A stretch of 64,000 bases of DNA from Bacillus sp. FJAT-18017 (GTDB taxonomy: Bacteria; Bacillota; Bacilli; Bacillales; Cytobacillaceae): NCBI RefSeq assembly GCF_001278805.1, contig NZ_CP012602.1, positions 5,051,501 through 5,115,500 of the forward strand. The letters are read 5' to 3'. The position numbers and the translations under genes are program-made. The notes under the pieces were generated by a model. That model was not told where the DNA came from, searched no databases, and was given only the letters and a program-made list of their open reading frames with translations. Shown here in pieces: positions 9,417 through 17,086 of the stretch; position 1 is the stretch's first letter, and each line of letters begins with the position of its first letter.

Positions 9417-9538
9417 CTCCATAAAATTACAATTACATTTCAAATCTTTTTGCATAGGAAGTATTAAGGCGCATCTCCCAGTTATTAAAAGAAAGGCTAT
9501 GTTAACAACTCTGTTGATTTCCGTGGCTCGCCGTCCAT

Positions 9539-9866
9539 CATCGAGCTTTTGACGACAGGAACAATCCTTAAATCAGGGCTTACCATCCTTCATCAAGCTT
9601 ATGAAGACGGGAACACTCCTTAAAATCAGGGCTTGCCTTCCTTCATCAAGCTTATGAAGACGGGAACACTCCTTAAAATCAGGGCTTACCTTCCTTCATT
9701 GAGCTTATGAAGACGGGAACACTCCTTAAATACAGGGCTTACCTTCCTTCATTGAGCTTATGAAGACGGGAACACTCCTTAAATTCAGGGCTTACCTTCC
9801 TTCATTGAGCTTATGAAGACGGGAACACTCCTTAAATTCAGGGCTTACCTTCCTTCATAGGCTTAT
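9539..9866. repeat. Six tandem 53-bp non-coding repeats plus partial copy
   Basis: Unit starts fall at 9539 (diverged), 9591, 9644, 9697, 9750, 9803 and 9856 (partial), an exact 53-bp period from the second copy. Each unit junction holds the small hairpin CTTCAT-n7-ATGAAG. The period is not a multiple of three, so it does not encode peptide repeats. The array is flanked by imperfect inverted repeats built from GTTAACA and GTTGATT (near 9500 and 9870). The remainder of the 9417-10151 interval shows no gene. Confidence 0.9.
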
Positions 9867-10109
9867 TCTAATCAACTCTGTTAACCAACATTTCTATAAC
9901 AAGCCAAAAGAAAAAGGTTCCCGTATTCTCCTTTTATAAAGGAAAGAGTAACAGGCTATTATGGATTATTATCGACATGGGCTTCCAACCAATTGGGTTG
10001 TGTTTTGCAGTTGAAGTGTTTACCAGCAGGAACCATTACACCTATTCAGAAAAAGAGCACCTGCTATTTACACAGATGCCAATCGGTGTCACTATTTATC
10101 GAACCTTCG

Positions 10110-10129
10110 TTAATCAAACGTTTGATTAA
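10110..10129. promoter_or_regulatory. 20-bp perfect palindrome, copy 1
   Basis: TTAATCAAACGTTTGATTAA is perfectly self-complementary and recurs at 37214-37233. It looks like a TetR-type operator, or an AT-rich hairpin 22 nt past the stop of the gene at 10152. No T tract supports terminator function. Confidence 0.5.
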
Positions 10130-10151
10130 ACATTCATAACACTATGGTCTA

Positions 10152-10610
10152 TCAAGGTTTTGCTCTTGTCGAAGCTTTCATCAAATAAATCCGTCGATGA
10201 ATTAAGTTCAATGCTTCGGAAAAAACGAGCCCCATTGCAATCGCACCGGAAAGCAGGAATGCCCTTCCCGCCAAGTTCATTGCATTGTAATAGTCAATTT
10301 CAACAAAATGGCGCATCGCATCATAGGATATTCCGCCTGGTACGAGCGGAATGATTCCAGCTACGCTAAAGACAATGACAGGAGTGCGGTAGAATTTTGC
10401 AAGTGTATGGCTGATAACACCAACTATAAACGCTGCTGCAAATGTAGCACCGGCAGCATCCCCTGTATTCAGCTCAATCAGGAAATAAATAAGCCAGCCA
10501 ATCATTCCAACCACCCCGCATTTTATCAATGAGTTACGCGGAGCATTAAACAGGATGCCAAACGCAGCCGTGGCTAGAAAACTTGTAATAAGCTGTTCGA
10601 ATACTTCCAC
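10152..10610 (-). CDS. ThrE-type exporter small subunit (YjjB/DUF3815 family)
   Basis: 152 residues with four to five hydrophobic segments and the family-typical IIPLVPGG motif followed by a conserved amphipathic region. GTG start at 10610 behind AAAGGAGG, 9 nt spacing. It lies 39 bp downstream of the gene for its larger partner. In the two-component ThrE-like systems (YjjP/YjjB in E. coli) the two proteins together form an exporter of small organic or amino acids. The substrate here could be threonine/serine or a dicarboxylate and cannot be told from sequence. Confidence 0.8.
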   Translation of the reverse strand: MEVFEQLITSFLATAAFGILFNAPRNSLIKCGVVGMIGWLIYFLIELNTGDAAGATFAAAFIVGVISHTLAKFYRTPVIVFSVAGIIPLVPGGISYDAMRHFVEIDYYNAMNLAGRAFLLSGAIAMGLVFSEALNLIHRRIYLMKASTRAKP

Positions 10611-10649
10611 ATTTTCCGTCCTCCTTTAGTAGCATTAATTGACCTGTCT

Positions 10650-11417
10650 TTAAGATAAGTAAATAAGGACGACCGCAATCCCAGCCCCTATCGCAAAGGC
10701 TGTCAGTAAAGCCTCGGCCCCTTTTGACAGCCCCGCTACGAGGTGTCCTGAAATTAAATCACGCACCGCATTCGTTAAAAGCAGCCCTGGCACGAGCGGC
10801 ATAACTGAACCGATAATTATCTTATCCAGCTCGCGCCCCAGTCCTGTTGAAACAAATAAAAGAGAAATAAGTCCAATCACGAATGATGCAGAGAATTCAC
10901 CGAAAAACTTTATAGGCACGATTTTATGGAGAAAATGGGCAGTTAATAAGCCAAGCGCTCCGGCTGCCATTGCCGCAAAAAAGTCGAACCAGACTCCCTT
11001 GAACATAATCATAAAACATCCGCTTGCCAGTGAAGCAGCAGCTACCTGAATAGATAATGGAAAAGTATGCCCCACTATTTCAATTTCCTCCAGCTCTTTC
11101 TCTGCTTGCTCAAGGTTTATCTTTCCTTCATGTATACTTCTCGAAATCGAATTGACCAGGGCCACCTTATTCAAATCCGTCGATCGCTCCGATATCCTAA
11201 TCAACTTAGTTATTCCGGATTCATTGCCCTCAACCGTAAAGAAAATACCGGTGGGCGTAACATATGAATGAGATTTGTTTATGCCAAACGACATGGCAAT
11301 CCTCGTCATTGTATCTTCAACCCTGTACGTCTCCGCTCCGCTTTGCAGCATAATCCGCCCGGCATGAAGACAAAGATCCATCACTTTGTACACTTCTTTA
11401 TGCTGTTGGTTTTCCAT
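10650..11417 (-). CDS. ThrE-type exporter large subunit (YjjP/DUF1212 family)
   Basis: 255 residues. A soluble N-terminal ~110 residues carries the family motif LQSGAETYRVEDT and is followed by about five membrane segments including VMPLVPGLLLTNAVRDL, a duplicate-like counterpart of the IIPLVPGG motif in the partner. ATG at 11417 behind GAGAGGG. It forms a two-gene operon with the smaller subunit at 10152-10610. Together they should act as a threonine/serine- or dicarboxylate-type exporter in the cytoplasmic membrane. Confidence 0.82.
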   Translation of the reverse strand: MENQQHKEVYKVMDLCLHAGRIMLQSGAETYRVEDTMTRIAMSFGINKSHSYVTPTGIFFTVEGNESGITKLIRISERSTDLNKVALVNSISRSIHEGKINLEQAEKELEEIEIVGHTFPLSIQVAAASLASGCFMIMFKGVWFDFFAAMAAGALGLLTAHFLHKIVPIKFFGEFSASFVIGLISLLFVSTGLGRELDKIIIGSVMPLVPGLLLTNAVRDLISGHLVAGLSKGAEALLTAFAIGAGIAVVLIYLS

Positions 11418-11627
11418 ATAATTTCCCTCTCAAGCCGTTTAAAAAGATAGATTACACACCATTATAATCCTTTTAGCCGCATTCCAAAAACTAATCGTGT
11501 AAAATTCGCTTTAAATTTTCCCTCACACCCTCCTTACTTTGTAAATTCTTATATACACCCGCACAGAAAGGCTAAAAGTTACAACTTTATGAACAACCAT
11601 TCGTTTTCACAAATCCTCCAAAACTGG

Positions 11628-11670
11628 TGTGATGTTAATCACATTTTTCGTGCTAATATCTGACTATCAT
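11628..11670 (+). promoter_or_regulatory. FNR-activated (class II) promoter of narK
   Basis: A perfect FNR half-site pair TGTGA-TGTTAA-TCACA lies at 11628-11643 and a -10 TATCAT at 11665-11670. With a start near 11677 the FNR site is centred at -41.5, the classic activating position in anaerobically induced Bacillus promoters. The rest of the 11418-11725 spacer shows no gene. Confidence 0.85.
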
Positions 11671-11725
11671 TAAGATTGTTAATACAGACGTAGTGATAAC
11701 TCGTCTTGGATGGAGGGAGATTTTC

Positions 11726-13018
11726 ATGGCAAGAATTACGAATTGGAATCCCGAGGATGAACAGTTCTGGAAAAAAGAAGGAAAGAAACACGCAACCCGT
11801 AATTTATGGATATCAGTACCATCCCTTATGCTCGCATTCATCGTCTGGCAAATCTGGTCAGTTGTGGCTGTCCGGCTGAACGATATCGGTTTTCATTTCA
11901 CAAACGAACAATTGTTTACACTTGCAGCATTGCCTGGATTAGTGGGTGCAACTTTGCGTTTTATCTATACGTTTGCGGTAGGATCAATTGGAGGAAGAAA
12001 CTGGACCGTCATCTCAACAGGCGTTCTCGCCATCCCGGCGATTGGTATCGGGTTTGCTGTCCAGAATCCTGAAACACCATACAGCATCATGCTCCTTTTG
12101 GCAGCATTATGCGGACTTGGAGGCGGTAGCTTTTCATCCTCAAATGCCAACATTTCATTTTTCTTCCCTAAAAAAGAAAAAGGAACAGCGCTTGGAATTA
12201 ACGGCGGCCTTGGCAATATGGGGGTATCCGTCGTCCAATTCGTAACACCGCTTATAATCGCCTCCGGTACTTTTGCACTTGTTGGCGACAATCAAGTAAT
12301 GGCAGATGGTACAAAGGTATATTTACAAAATGCTGCTTTTATCTGGGTCATTCCAATCATTATCATGACAATTGCTGCTTATTTCGGGATGGATAACCTC
12401 CCAACGGCGAAGCAATCGGTTCCTGATCAATTTGTTATTGTTAAACGCAAACATACATGGATTATGACTGTCTTGTATGTCGCAACATTTGGTTCATTCA
12501 TTGGAAATGCCGCAGCGTTCCCGCTGTTGTTGAAATCGCAGTTCCCTGAGCATGTTTCGCTCGCCTTTTTAGGTGCATTGCTTGCGGCATCTGCCCGTCC
12601 GGTTGGCGGCTGGATTGCCGACAAGCTAGGTGGCGCGAAAGTGACAGCCTATGTACTGGTTTTTCAGGCACTAGGCTCAGGAGGAGTAATCTATTTCCTT
12701 GCAGATAAGCAATTCTCTGGTTTCCTCGCTTCATTCCTGGTGCTATTCCTTGCTTCAGGTATCGGTTCAGGCTCAACATTCCAAATGATTCCTGCCATTT
12801 TCATCCCTAAGGAAGCTGCTCCTGTTCTTGGCTTTACCGCTGCATTCGCAGCTTACGGGTCGTTTTTCATTCCAAAATTATTCGGATGGTCAGTTGAAAC
12901 AACAGGCTCTTATGCAACAGCTTTTTACTTCTTCATCGCGTTCTATGTTGTATCACTTGCCTTGAATTGGTACTATTACCAAAGAAAGAGCGCAGTTGCC
13001 GCTCAAAAGGCAGCGTAA
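11726..13018 (+). CDS. narK: Nitrate/nitrite transporter, NarK family (MFS)
   Basis: 430 residues, twelve membrane segments. The protein carries NarK/NNP family signatures: a glycine-rich stretch GLGGGSFSSSNANISFFFP in TM5 and a second nitrate-signature-like run GGLGNMGVSV. It should exchange nitrate and nitrite across the membrane during nitrate respiration. The ATG at 11726 has GGAGGGAG; an upstream in-frame ATG at 11693 lacks one. It is preceded by an FNR-type class II promoter and followed by its own terminator, as for B. subtilis narK. No nitrate reductase gene is in the window. Confidence 0.92.
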   Translation: MARITNWNPEDEQFWKKEGKKHATRNLWISVPSLMLAFIVWQIWSVVAVRLNDIGFHFTNEQLFTLAALPGLVGATLRFIYTFAVGSIGGRNWTVISTGVLAIPAIGIGFAVQNPETPYSIMLLLAALCGLGGGSFSSSNANISFFFPKKEKGTALGINGGLGNMGVSVVQFVTPLIIASGTFALVGDNQVMADGTKVYLQNAAFIWVIPIIIMTIAAYFGMDNLPTAKQSVPDQFVIVKRKHTWIMTVLYVATFGSFIGNAAAFPLLLKSQFPEHVSLAFLGALLAASARPVGGWIADKLGGAKVTAYVLVFQALGSGGVIYFLADKQFSGFLASFLVLFLASGIGSGSTFQMIPAIFIPKEAAPVLGFTAAFAAYGSFFIPKLFGWSVETTGSYATAFYFFIAFYVVSLALNWYYYQRKSAVAAQKAA

Positions 13019-13033
13019 GATTGGAAGCCAAAA

Positions 13034-13062
13034 TCCCTTCACCAAATGTGAGGGGGTTTTTT
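13034..13062 (+). terminator. narK terminator
   Basis: CCCTTCAC / GTGAGGGG stem with a 5-nt loop followed by TTTTTT. Confidence 0.8.
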
Positions 13063-13154
13063 GTATTTAAAAAACCCTATCTTTTTCTATTCCAACCTAT
13101 ATCTGATACTATATTTAGGGTAACGAAATATATACCCGAGAGGTCACGAAAGAA

Positions 13155-14378
13155 GTGATGAGCTTGAAAGAGCATTCTATGTTAAAACGGAATTTGGCCA
13201 TCATGTGGTTTTCCAATTTCTTTATTGGCGGGAGCCTGACCATGGTCATGCCTTTCATTTCTCTTTATATTGAGAGCTTCGGAGTTTCTTCCGAGGAATA
13301 TGTACAGCACTGGTCGGGGATAACTTTCGCGGCCACATTTGTGACTGCATTCTTGTTTTCTCCTGTATTAGGCCGGCTCGGCGACAGGTTTGGGCGAAAA
13401 AGAATTCTTTTGATGCTTGGTTTGGGAATGTCTCTTTCCCTCTTTTTAATGGGCATGGTAACCACTGTTTGGCAGCTTCTTGCACTCCGCTTATTCATGG
13501 GTTTTTTTGCCGGAAGCATTCCAATCACCCAGGCCTTTATCTCAACACAGACACCAAAGGAAATAGCAGGAAAAGTGTTGGGCACCTTACAAACCGGAAA
13601 CATCACCGGTACACTGCTCGGCCCCATGATCGGCGGTTTTCTTGCCGACTCTATTGGCTATGCTGATACCTTTAGAGGTACGTCGGCAATCATTCTCATT
13701 TCGGTCCTTTTAATTACAATGGTGAAAGAATTCAGGGTTGATATAAAGTTTGATGAAAAAATTAATTATAGCCGCCTTGACGTTGTGCAGCTCATCATAA
13801 GGAATCCGGCGCTTACCGCTGTCCTGTTTATTTCAATGCTCATCCAAATTGCCTTATTCAGCATCCAGCCTATTCTTGCCCTTTTTGTCAGTGACATTCA
13901 CGGGCCCGAAAATCTCGCTTTCTTTTCAGGTCTAGCCTTTTCGGCAGCAGGCTTCGGCAATTTATTTATGGCAAGGAAATGGGGCGAACTAGCCGACAAA
14001 ATAGGGTATATAAAAATCCTGATCTTTCTTCTGCTCGCCGGAGGAGTCCTGTATATTCCTGGTATGTTTGTAACCGAGGTCTGGCAGCTAATTTTAATCC
14101 GCTTTGGCCTAGGTGTTACCATCGGAGGGATTATCCCAGTGAGAATGGCTTATATCCGCCAGGAAGCTCCCGTGTCTATCCAAGGTGAAGTTTTGGGCTA
14201 TAACCAAAGCCTCCGTTTCCTCGGAAACATTATAGGACCAATTCTGGGCGGCTTCCTTGCGGCTAGCTACGGCTTCCCTTCAGTATTCCTTGTAACAAGC
14301 ATCCTTCTTCTCCTAAGCGGGTTCACCTTGCTTGTGGTCACAAGAAAAATGCATCACTCAAAAAACGAGGTACATTAA
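13155..14378 (+). CDS. MFS drug-efflux transporter (DHA1, MdtG/YkuC-like)
   Basis: 407 residues with twelve membrane segments, a cytoplasmic loop 2-3 motif LGRLGDRFGRKRILLMLG and a TM5 antiporter-type motif GNITGTLLGPMIGG, both typical of proton-coupled drug/H+ antiporters. Several starts are possible: GTG at 13155, ATG at 13158 and ATG at 13179, none with a strong ribosome binding site. It is a single-gene unit between two terminators. The substrate is unknown; multidrug or sugar efflux is the family expectation. Confidence 0.82.
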   Translation: MMSLKEHSMLKRNLAIMWFSNFFIGGSLTMVMPFISLYIESFGVSSEEYVQHWSGITFAATFVTAFLFSPVLGRLGDRFGRKRILLMLGLGMSLSLFLMGMVTTVWQLLALRLFMGFFAGSIPITQAFISTQTPKEIAGKVLGTLQTGNITGTLLGPMIGGFLADSIGYADTFRGTSAIILISVLLITMVKEFRVDIKFDEKINYSRLDVVQLIIRNPALTAVLFISMLIQIALFSIQPILALFVSDIHGPENLAFFSGLAFSAAGFGNLFMARKWGELADKIGYIKILIFLLLAGGVLYIPGMFVTEVWQLILIRFGLGVTIGGIIPVRMAYIRQEAPVSIQGEVLGYNQSLRFLGNIIGPILGGFLAASYGFPSVFLVTSILLLLSGFTLLVVTRKMHHSKNEVH

Positions 14379-14419
14379 TATATTCCCCTGATAAATTTTT
14401 CTCGTACAGTTAAAAACTG

Positions 14420-14456
14420 AACCGGCGGCCATAAGCTTTGGGCCGCCGGTTTTTTC
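14420..14456 (+). terminator. Terminator of the MFS gene
   Basis: AACCGGCGGCC stem with a 10-nt loop and TTTTTT tail. Confidence 0.9.
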
Positions 14457-14561
14457 ATTACTTCTCAGTTTACCTATAAGACTGGAGGGTAAAATGTCCA
14501 AATACATATAATTTGCTCACCAACAGAAAATAGGGACACTAAGTTTGGGAGGGTGCAAGTT

Positions 14562-15359
14562 TTGGAAGTTAAACCTTTAATTGAAATTGAAAATCTAGCA
14601 CAGAAAAAACTTAAAATCTATAACCAAAGTATAAATCATTACTTGCTTAGGGCCATGCTCGCCAGCATGTTCATCGGCTTCGGCGTCATCGTTGCGTTTA
14701 AAACAGGGAATTACTTCTACATGGAAAACTCTCCACTAACCTATCCGATGGCCGCACTCACATTCGGAGCAGCCATTATCCTGATCGCTTATGGCGGCGG
14801 TGATTTATTTACAGGCAACACCTTTTATTATACATATGCCGCCCTTCGCAGAAAGATGGCATGGCTCGATGTCCTTAAGCTATGGGTTACCAGCTATGCC
14901 GGGAATATTCTTGGCGCCGCGGCGTTTGCATTTCTTATTTGGTCTACCGGACTTTTTGCCGATTCCTCCGTCAATCAATATTTACTTGACGTTGTTGAGA
15001 AAAAAATGCACGTCCCCACAGATGAACTGTTTTTCCGGGGAATTCTTTGTAACTGGCTCGTTTGTCTTGCCTTCTTCATCCCAACCACTTTAAAAGGCGA
15101 TGGACCCAAATTATTCACAATGATGTTGTTTGTCTTTTGCTTCTTTATTTCTGGATATGAACACAGCATCGCGAATATGTGCACATTTGCAATTGCACTC
15201 GTCCTCAATCATCCTGGCACAATTTCATGGGATGGAGTTTTCCATAACCTAATCCCAGTTACAATTGGCAATTTGATTGGCGGTGCCATTTTTATGGCTG
15301 CGATGTATTACTATGTAAATAAACCCTTCATCCAAGAATACGAGGAAGAAGAAAAATAG
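14562..15359 (+). CDS. Formate/nitrite transporter (FNT) channel
   Basis: 265 residues with six membrane segments. FNT hallmarks are visible: the GGGDLFTGN segment in the first half and the CNWLVCLA segment in the second. These pentameric channels pass formate or nitrite with protons. The TTG at 14562 is placed 8 nt after GGGAGGG and is preferred to the GTG at 14553, which overlaps that site. Proximity to narK fits a nitrite role, but formate (FocA/YrhG-like) cannot be excluded. It has its own terminator. Confidence 0.88.
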   Translation: MEVKPLIEIENLAQKKLKIYNQSINHYLLRAMLASMFIGFGVIVAFKTGNYFYMENSPLTYPMAALTFGAAIILIAYGGGDLFTGNTFYYTYAALRRKMAWLDVLKLWVTSYAGNILGAAAFAFLIWSTGLFADSSVNQYLLDVVEKKMHVPTDELFFRGILCNWLVCLAFFIPTTLKGDGPKLFTMMLFVFCFFISGYEHSIANMCTFAIALVLNHPGTISWDGVFHNLIPVTIGNLIGGAIFMAAMYYYVNKPFIQEYEEEEK

Positions 15360-15387
15360 GCAGAGCCACGAGGTCTCTGCCTTTTTT
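15359..15387 (+). terminator. FNT gene terminator
   Basis: GGCAGAG / CTCTGCC stem followed by TTTTTT, starting at the stop codon. Confidence 0.85.
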
Positions 15388-15436
15388 AACACAAGCAGTT
15401 TTAGTTATCTGCGAAATCCAGCTCCACCAGGAAAGT

Positions 15437-15545
15437 TTCCGAGTTTAACCACCGCAAGGACACAATGGAATGCTTCCCAGAATAATCATCGCAGGGACAC
15501 AAAGGACAGCTCCCGTGAATAATCATCGCAGAGACAGGCGACCTT
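15437..15545. repeat. About 2.5 diverged copies of a ~37-bp repeat
   Basis: CCACCGCAAGGACACA, CATCGCAGGGACACAAAGGA and CATCGCAGAGACAGG recur at ~37-38 bp spacing, the units being separated by AATAAT. A GACAGGC/GCCTGTC hairpin follows. No coding potential. Confidence 0.6.
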
Positions 15546-15589
15546 TGCCTGTCGCGAGGCGGTTTTCGCTTGTCACAAGGCCCCTAAAC

Positions 15590-16945
15590 CTATCCGATAA
15601 TAATTCGTTCCTTCGCATAATGGAACTTCTCTTTCTTCGGTTTCCCTCTCACAATAAACAAGAACGAAAAGATTCCAATCCTGCCGATAAACATAAGGAT
15701 CATGATGATCCATTTTCCAGCAGTACTCAGCTCAGGTGTAATACCGAGCGAAAGCCCCGTCGTTCCAAAAGCTGATGACACTTCAAACAATATTTGCTTC
15801 AAGGAAAAGGCTGGTTCTATAAAAGAGAGCAATATGACGGACAAGCCGCAAATCAGGAAAGCAGTCATGATAACGATAAATGACTTCACAACGTCTTCTG
15901 GCATAACTTCCCGTTTGAACACTTTAATATTCGTTTGCCCTTTTGCATAAGAGATAATTGCCAAAATTGCTATTGCAAAGGTTGTTGTCCGAATCCCCCC
16001 GCCAACACTGCTTGGGGATGCCCCAATAAACATAAGCAAACTAAGAAGCAGATGGGTCGGCGAAGAAAATTGATTAATATCAATTGTAGCAAGACCTGCA
16101 CTCCTGGTTGTTGATGAATGGAAAGCAGAGTAAAAAAACGCCTCATGCCAGGTCATGTCCTTATACAGATGATTGAATTCAAACAAATAAATAAACAAGG
16201 TACCGAAAACGAGCAAAGCCGCAAAGGTTGTAACCGCAATTTTTGTAAAAAGGGTAAACCTGAACGGGAACCTGCCTCTATGTCTCAAGTATTCCCTGAA
16301 TTCAAGCAAAACAGGGAACCCTATCGCCCCGACAACTATCAGAAGCATATTAACTATCTGAACAAAATAATCATTTGCAAAAGGAATCAATGACTGTCCT
16401 GTAATATCAAAACCCGCATTTGTCGTCGCACTTACAGACGCAAAGAAACCCTGCCTGAAGGCTTCCTGCCAAGTTGGGAAGTAGTCGAGAAAGTGAACCC
16501 CAAGGACTATCGAGCCAATAATTTCGACCGCAAAGAATAAAAGTAGGATTTCACGCATGAGATACACTATTCCAGAAAGCGCGGACTGATTCTGGTCTGC
16601 CATGATCAGCATCCGTTCCCTCAAGCCAATTTTTTTACCGAGAATCAGCCAAATAAAGGTTCCGAGCGTCATGACTCCGATTCCGCCAACTTGCAGGATG
16701 AGGGCAAGGATAAATGTTCCCGGATAGCTTAATACCTCATGGATTGGAACAGTTGCCAGCCCAGTCACACTGACAGCACTGACTGCTGTAAAAAGAGCAT
16801 CAATAAAAGAAAGCTCCGCTGAGTCCTTCAAGGTAATCGGCATTAATAGCAAAAAGGTTGAGATAATAATCGCAGTCAAATAATAAAGAACAATAATTTG
16901 CACAGATGAAAGTCTGTCGGTTACTTGATCAAATTTTGTTTTCAT
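15590..16945 (-). CDS. Ktr/Trk potassium uptake channel subunit (KtrB/KtrD type)
   Basis: 451 residues containing four pseudo-repeats of M1-P-M2 segments with selectivity-filter-like glycines: SVTGLAT, TTNAGFD, TRSAGLA and GTTGLSL. This is the translocating subunit for K+ (or Na+-coupled K+) uptake, normally gated by a cytosolic RCK protein KtrA/KtrC, which is absent nearby as is usual for KtrD loci. The ATG at 16945 has AAGAGG 5 nt upstream. A short (GAAAT)3 microsatellite lies at 16980-16994 in the leader/promoter region. Confidence 0.9.
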   Translation of the reverse strand: MKTKFDQVTDRLSSVQIIVLYYLTAIIISTFLLLMPITLKDSAELSFIDALFTAVSAVSVTGLATVPIHEVLSYPGTFILALILQVGGIGVMTLGTFIWLILGKKIGLRERMLIMADQNQSALSGIVYLMREILLLFFAVEIIGSIVLGVHFLDYFPTWQEAFRQGFFASVSATTNAGFDITGQSLIPFANDYFVQIVNMLLIVVGAIGFPVLLEFREYLRHRGRFPFRFTLFTKIAVTTFAALLVFGTLFIYLFEFNHLYKDMTWHEAFFYSAFHSSTTRSAGLATIDINQFSSPTHLLLSLLMFIGASPSSVGGGIRTTTFAIAILAIISYAKGQTNIKVFKREVMPEDVVKSFIVIMTAFLICGLSVILLSFIEPAFSLKQILFEVSSAFGTTGLSLGITPELSTAGKWIIMILMFIGRIGIFSFLFIVRGKPKKEKFHYAKERIIIG

Positions 16946-17044
16946 AAAAACCTCTTGCATGTGACATAGGATTTTTTTTGAAATGAAATGAAATGAAACT
17001 TACATTTCCATCTTCAGATGATATCACTATATACCCTTTTTCAC

Positions 17045-17082
17045 AAAAAAACATCACCTCCCCTAAATAGGAGGGTGATGTT
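17045..17082 (-). terminator. Terminator of the TPR/GTPase-like gene
   Basis: Reverse-strand AACATCACCCTCC...GGGAGGTGATGTT hairpin followed by a run of T, 4 nt after the stop at 17087. Confidence 0.9.
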
Positions 17083-17086
17083 GGGT

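Noticed and set aside
9539..9866. Possible CRISPR array
   Set aside because: The 53-bp units are contiguous near-identical repeats with no variable spacers and no cas genes.
11965..12291. Reverse ORF inside narK
   Set aside because: Shadow frame of a strongly conserved transporter gene.
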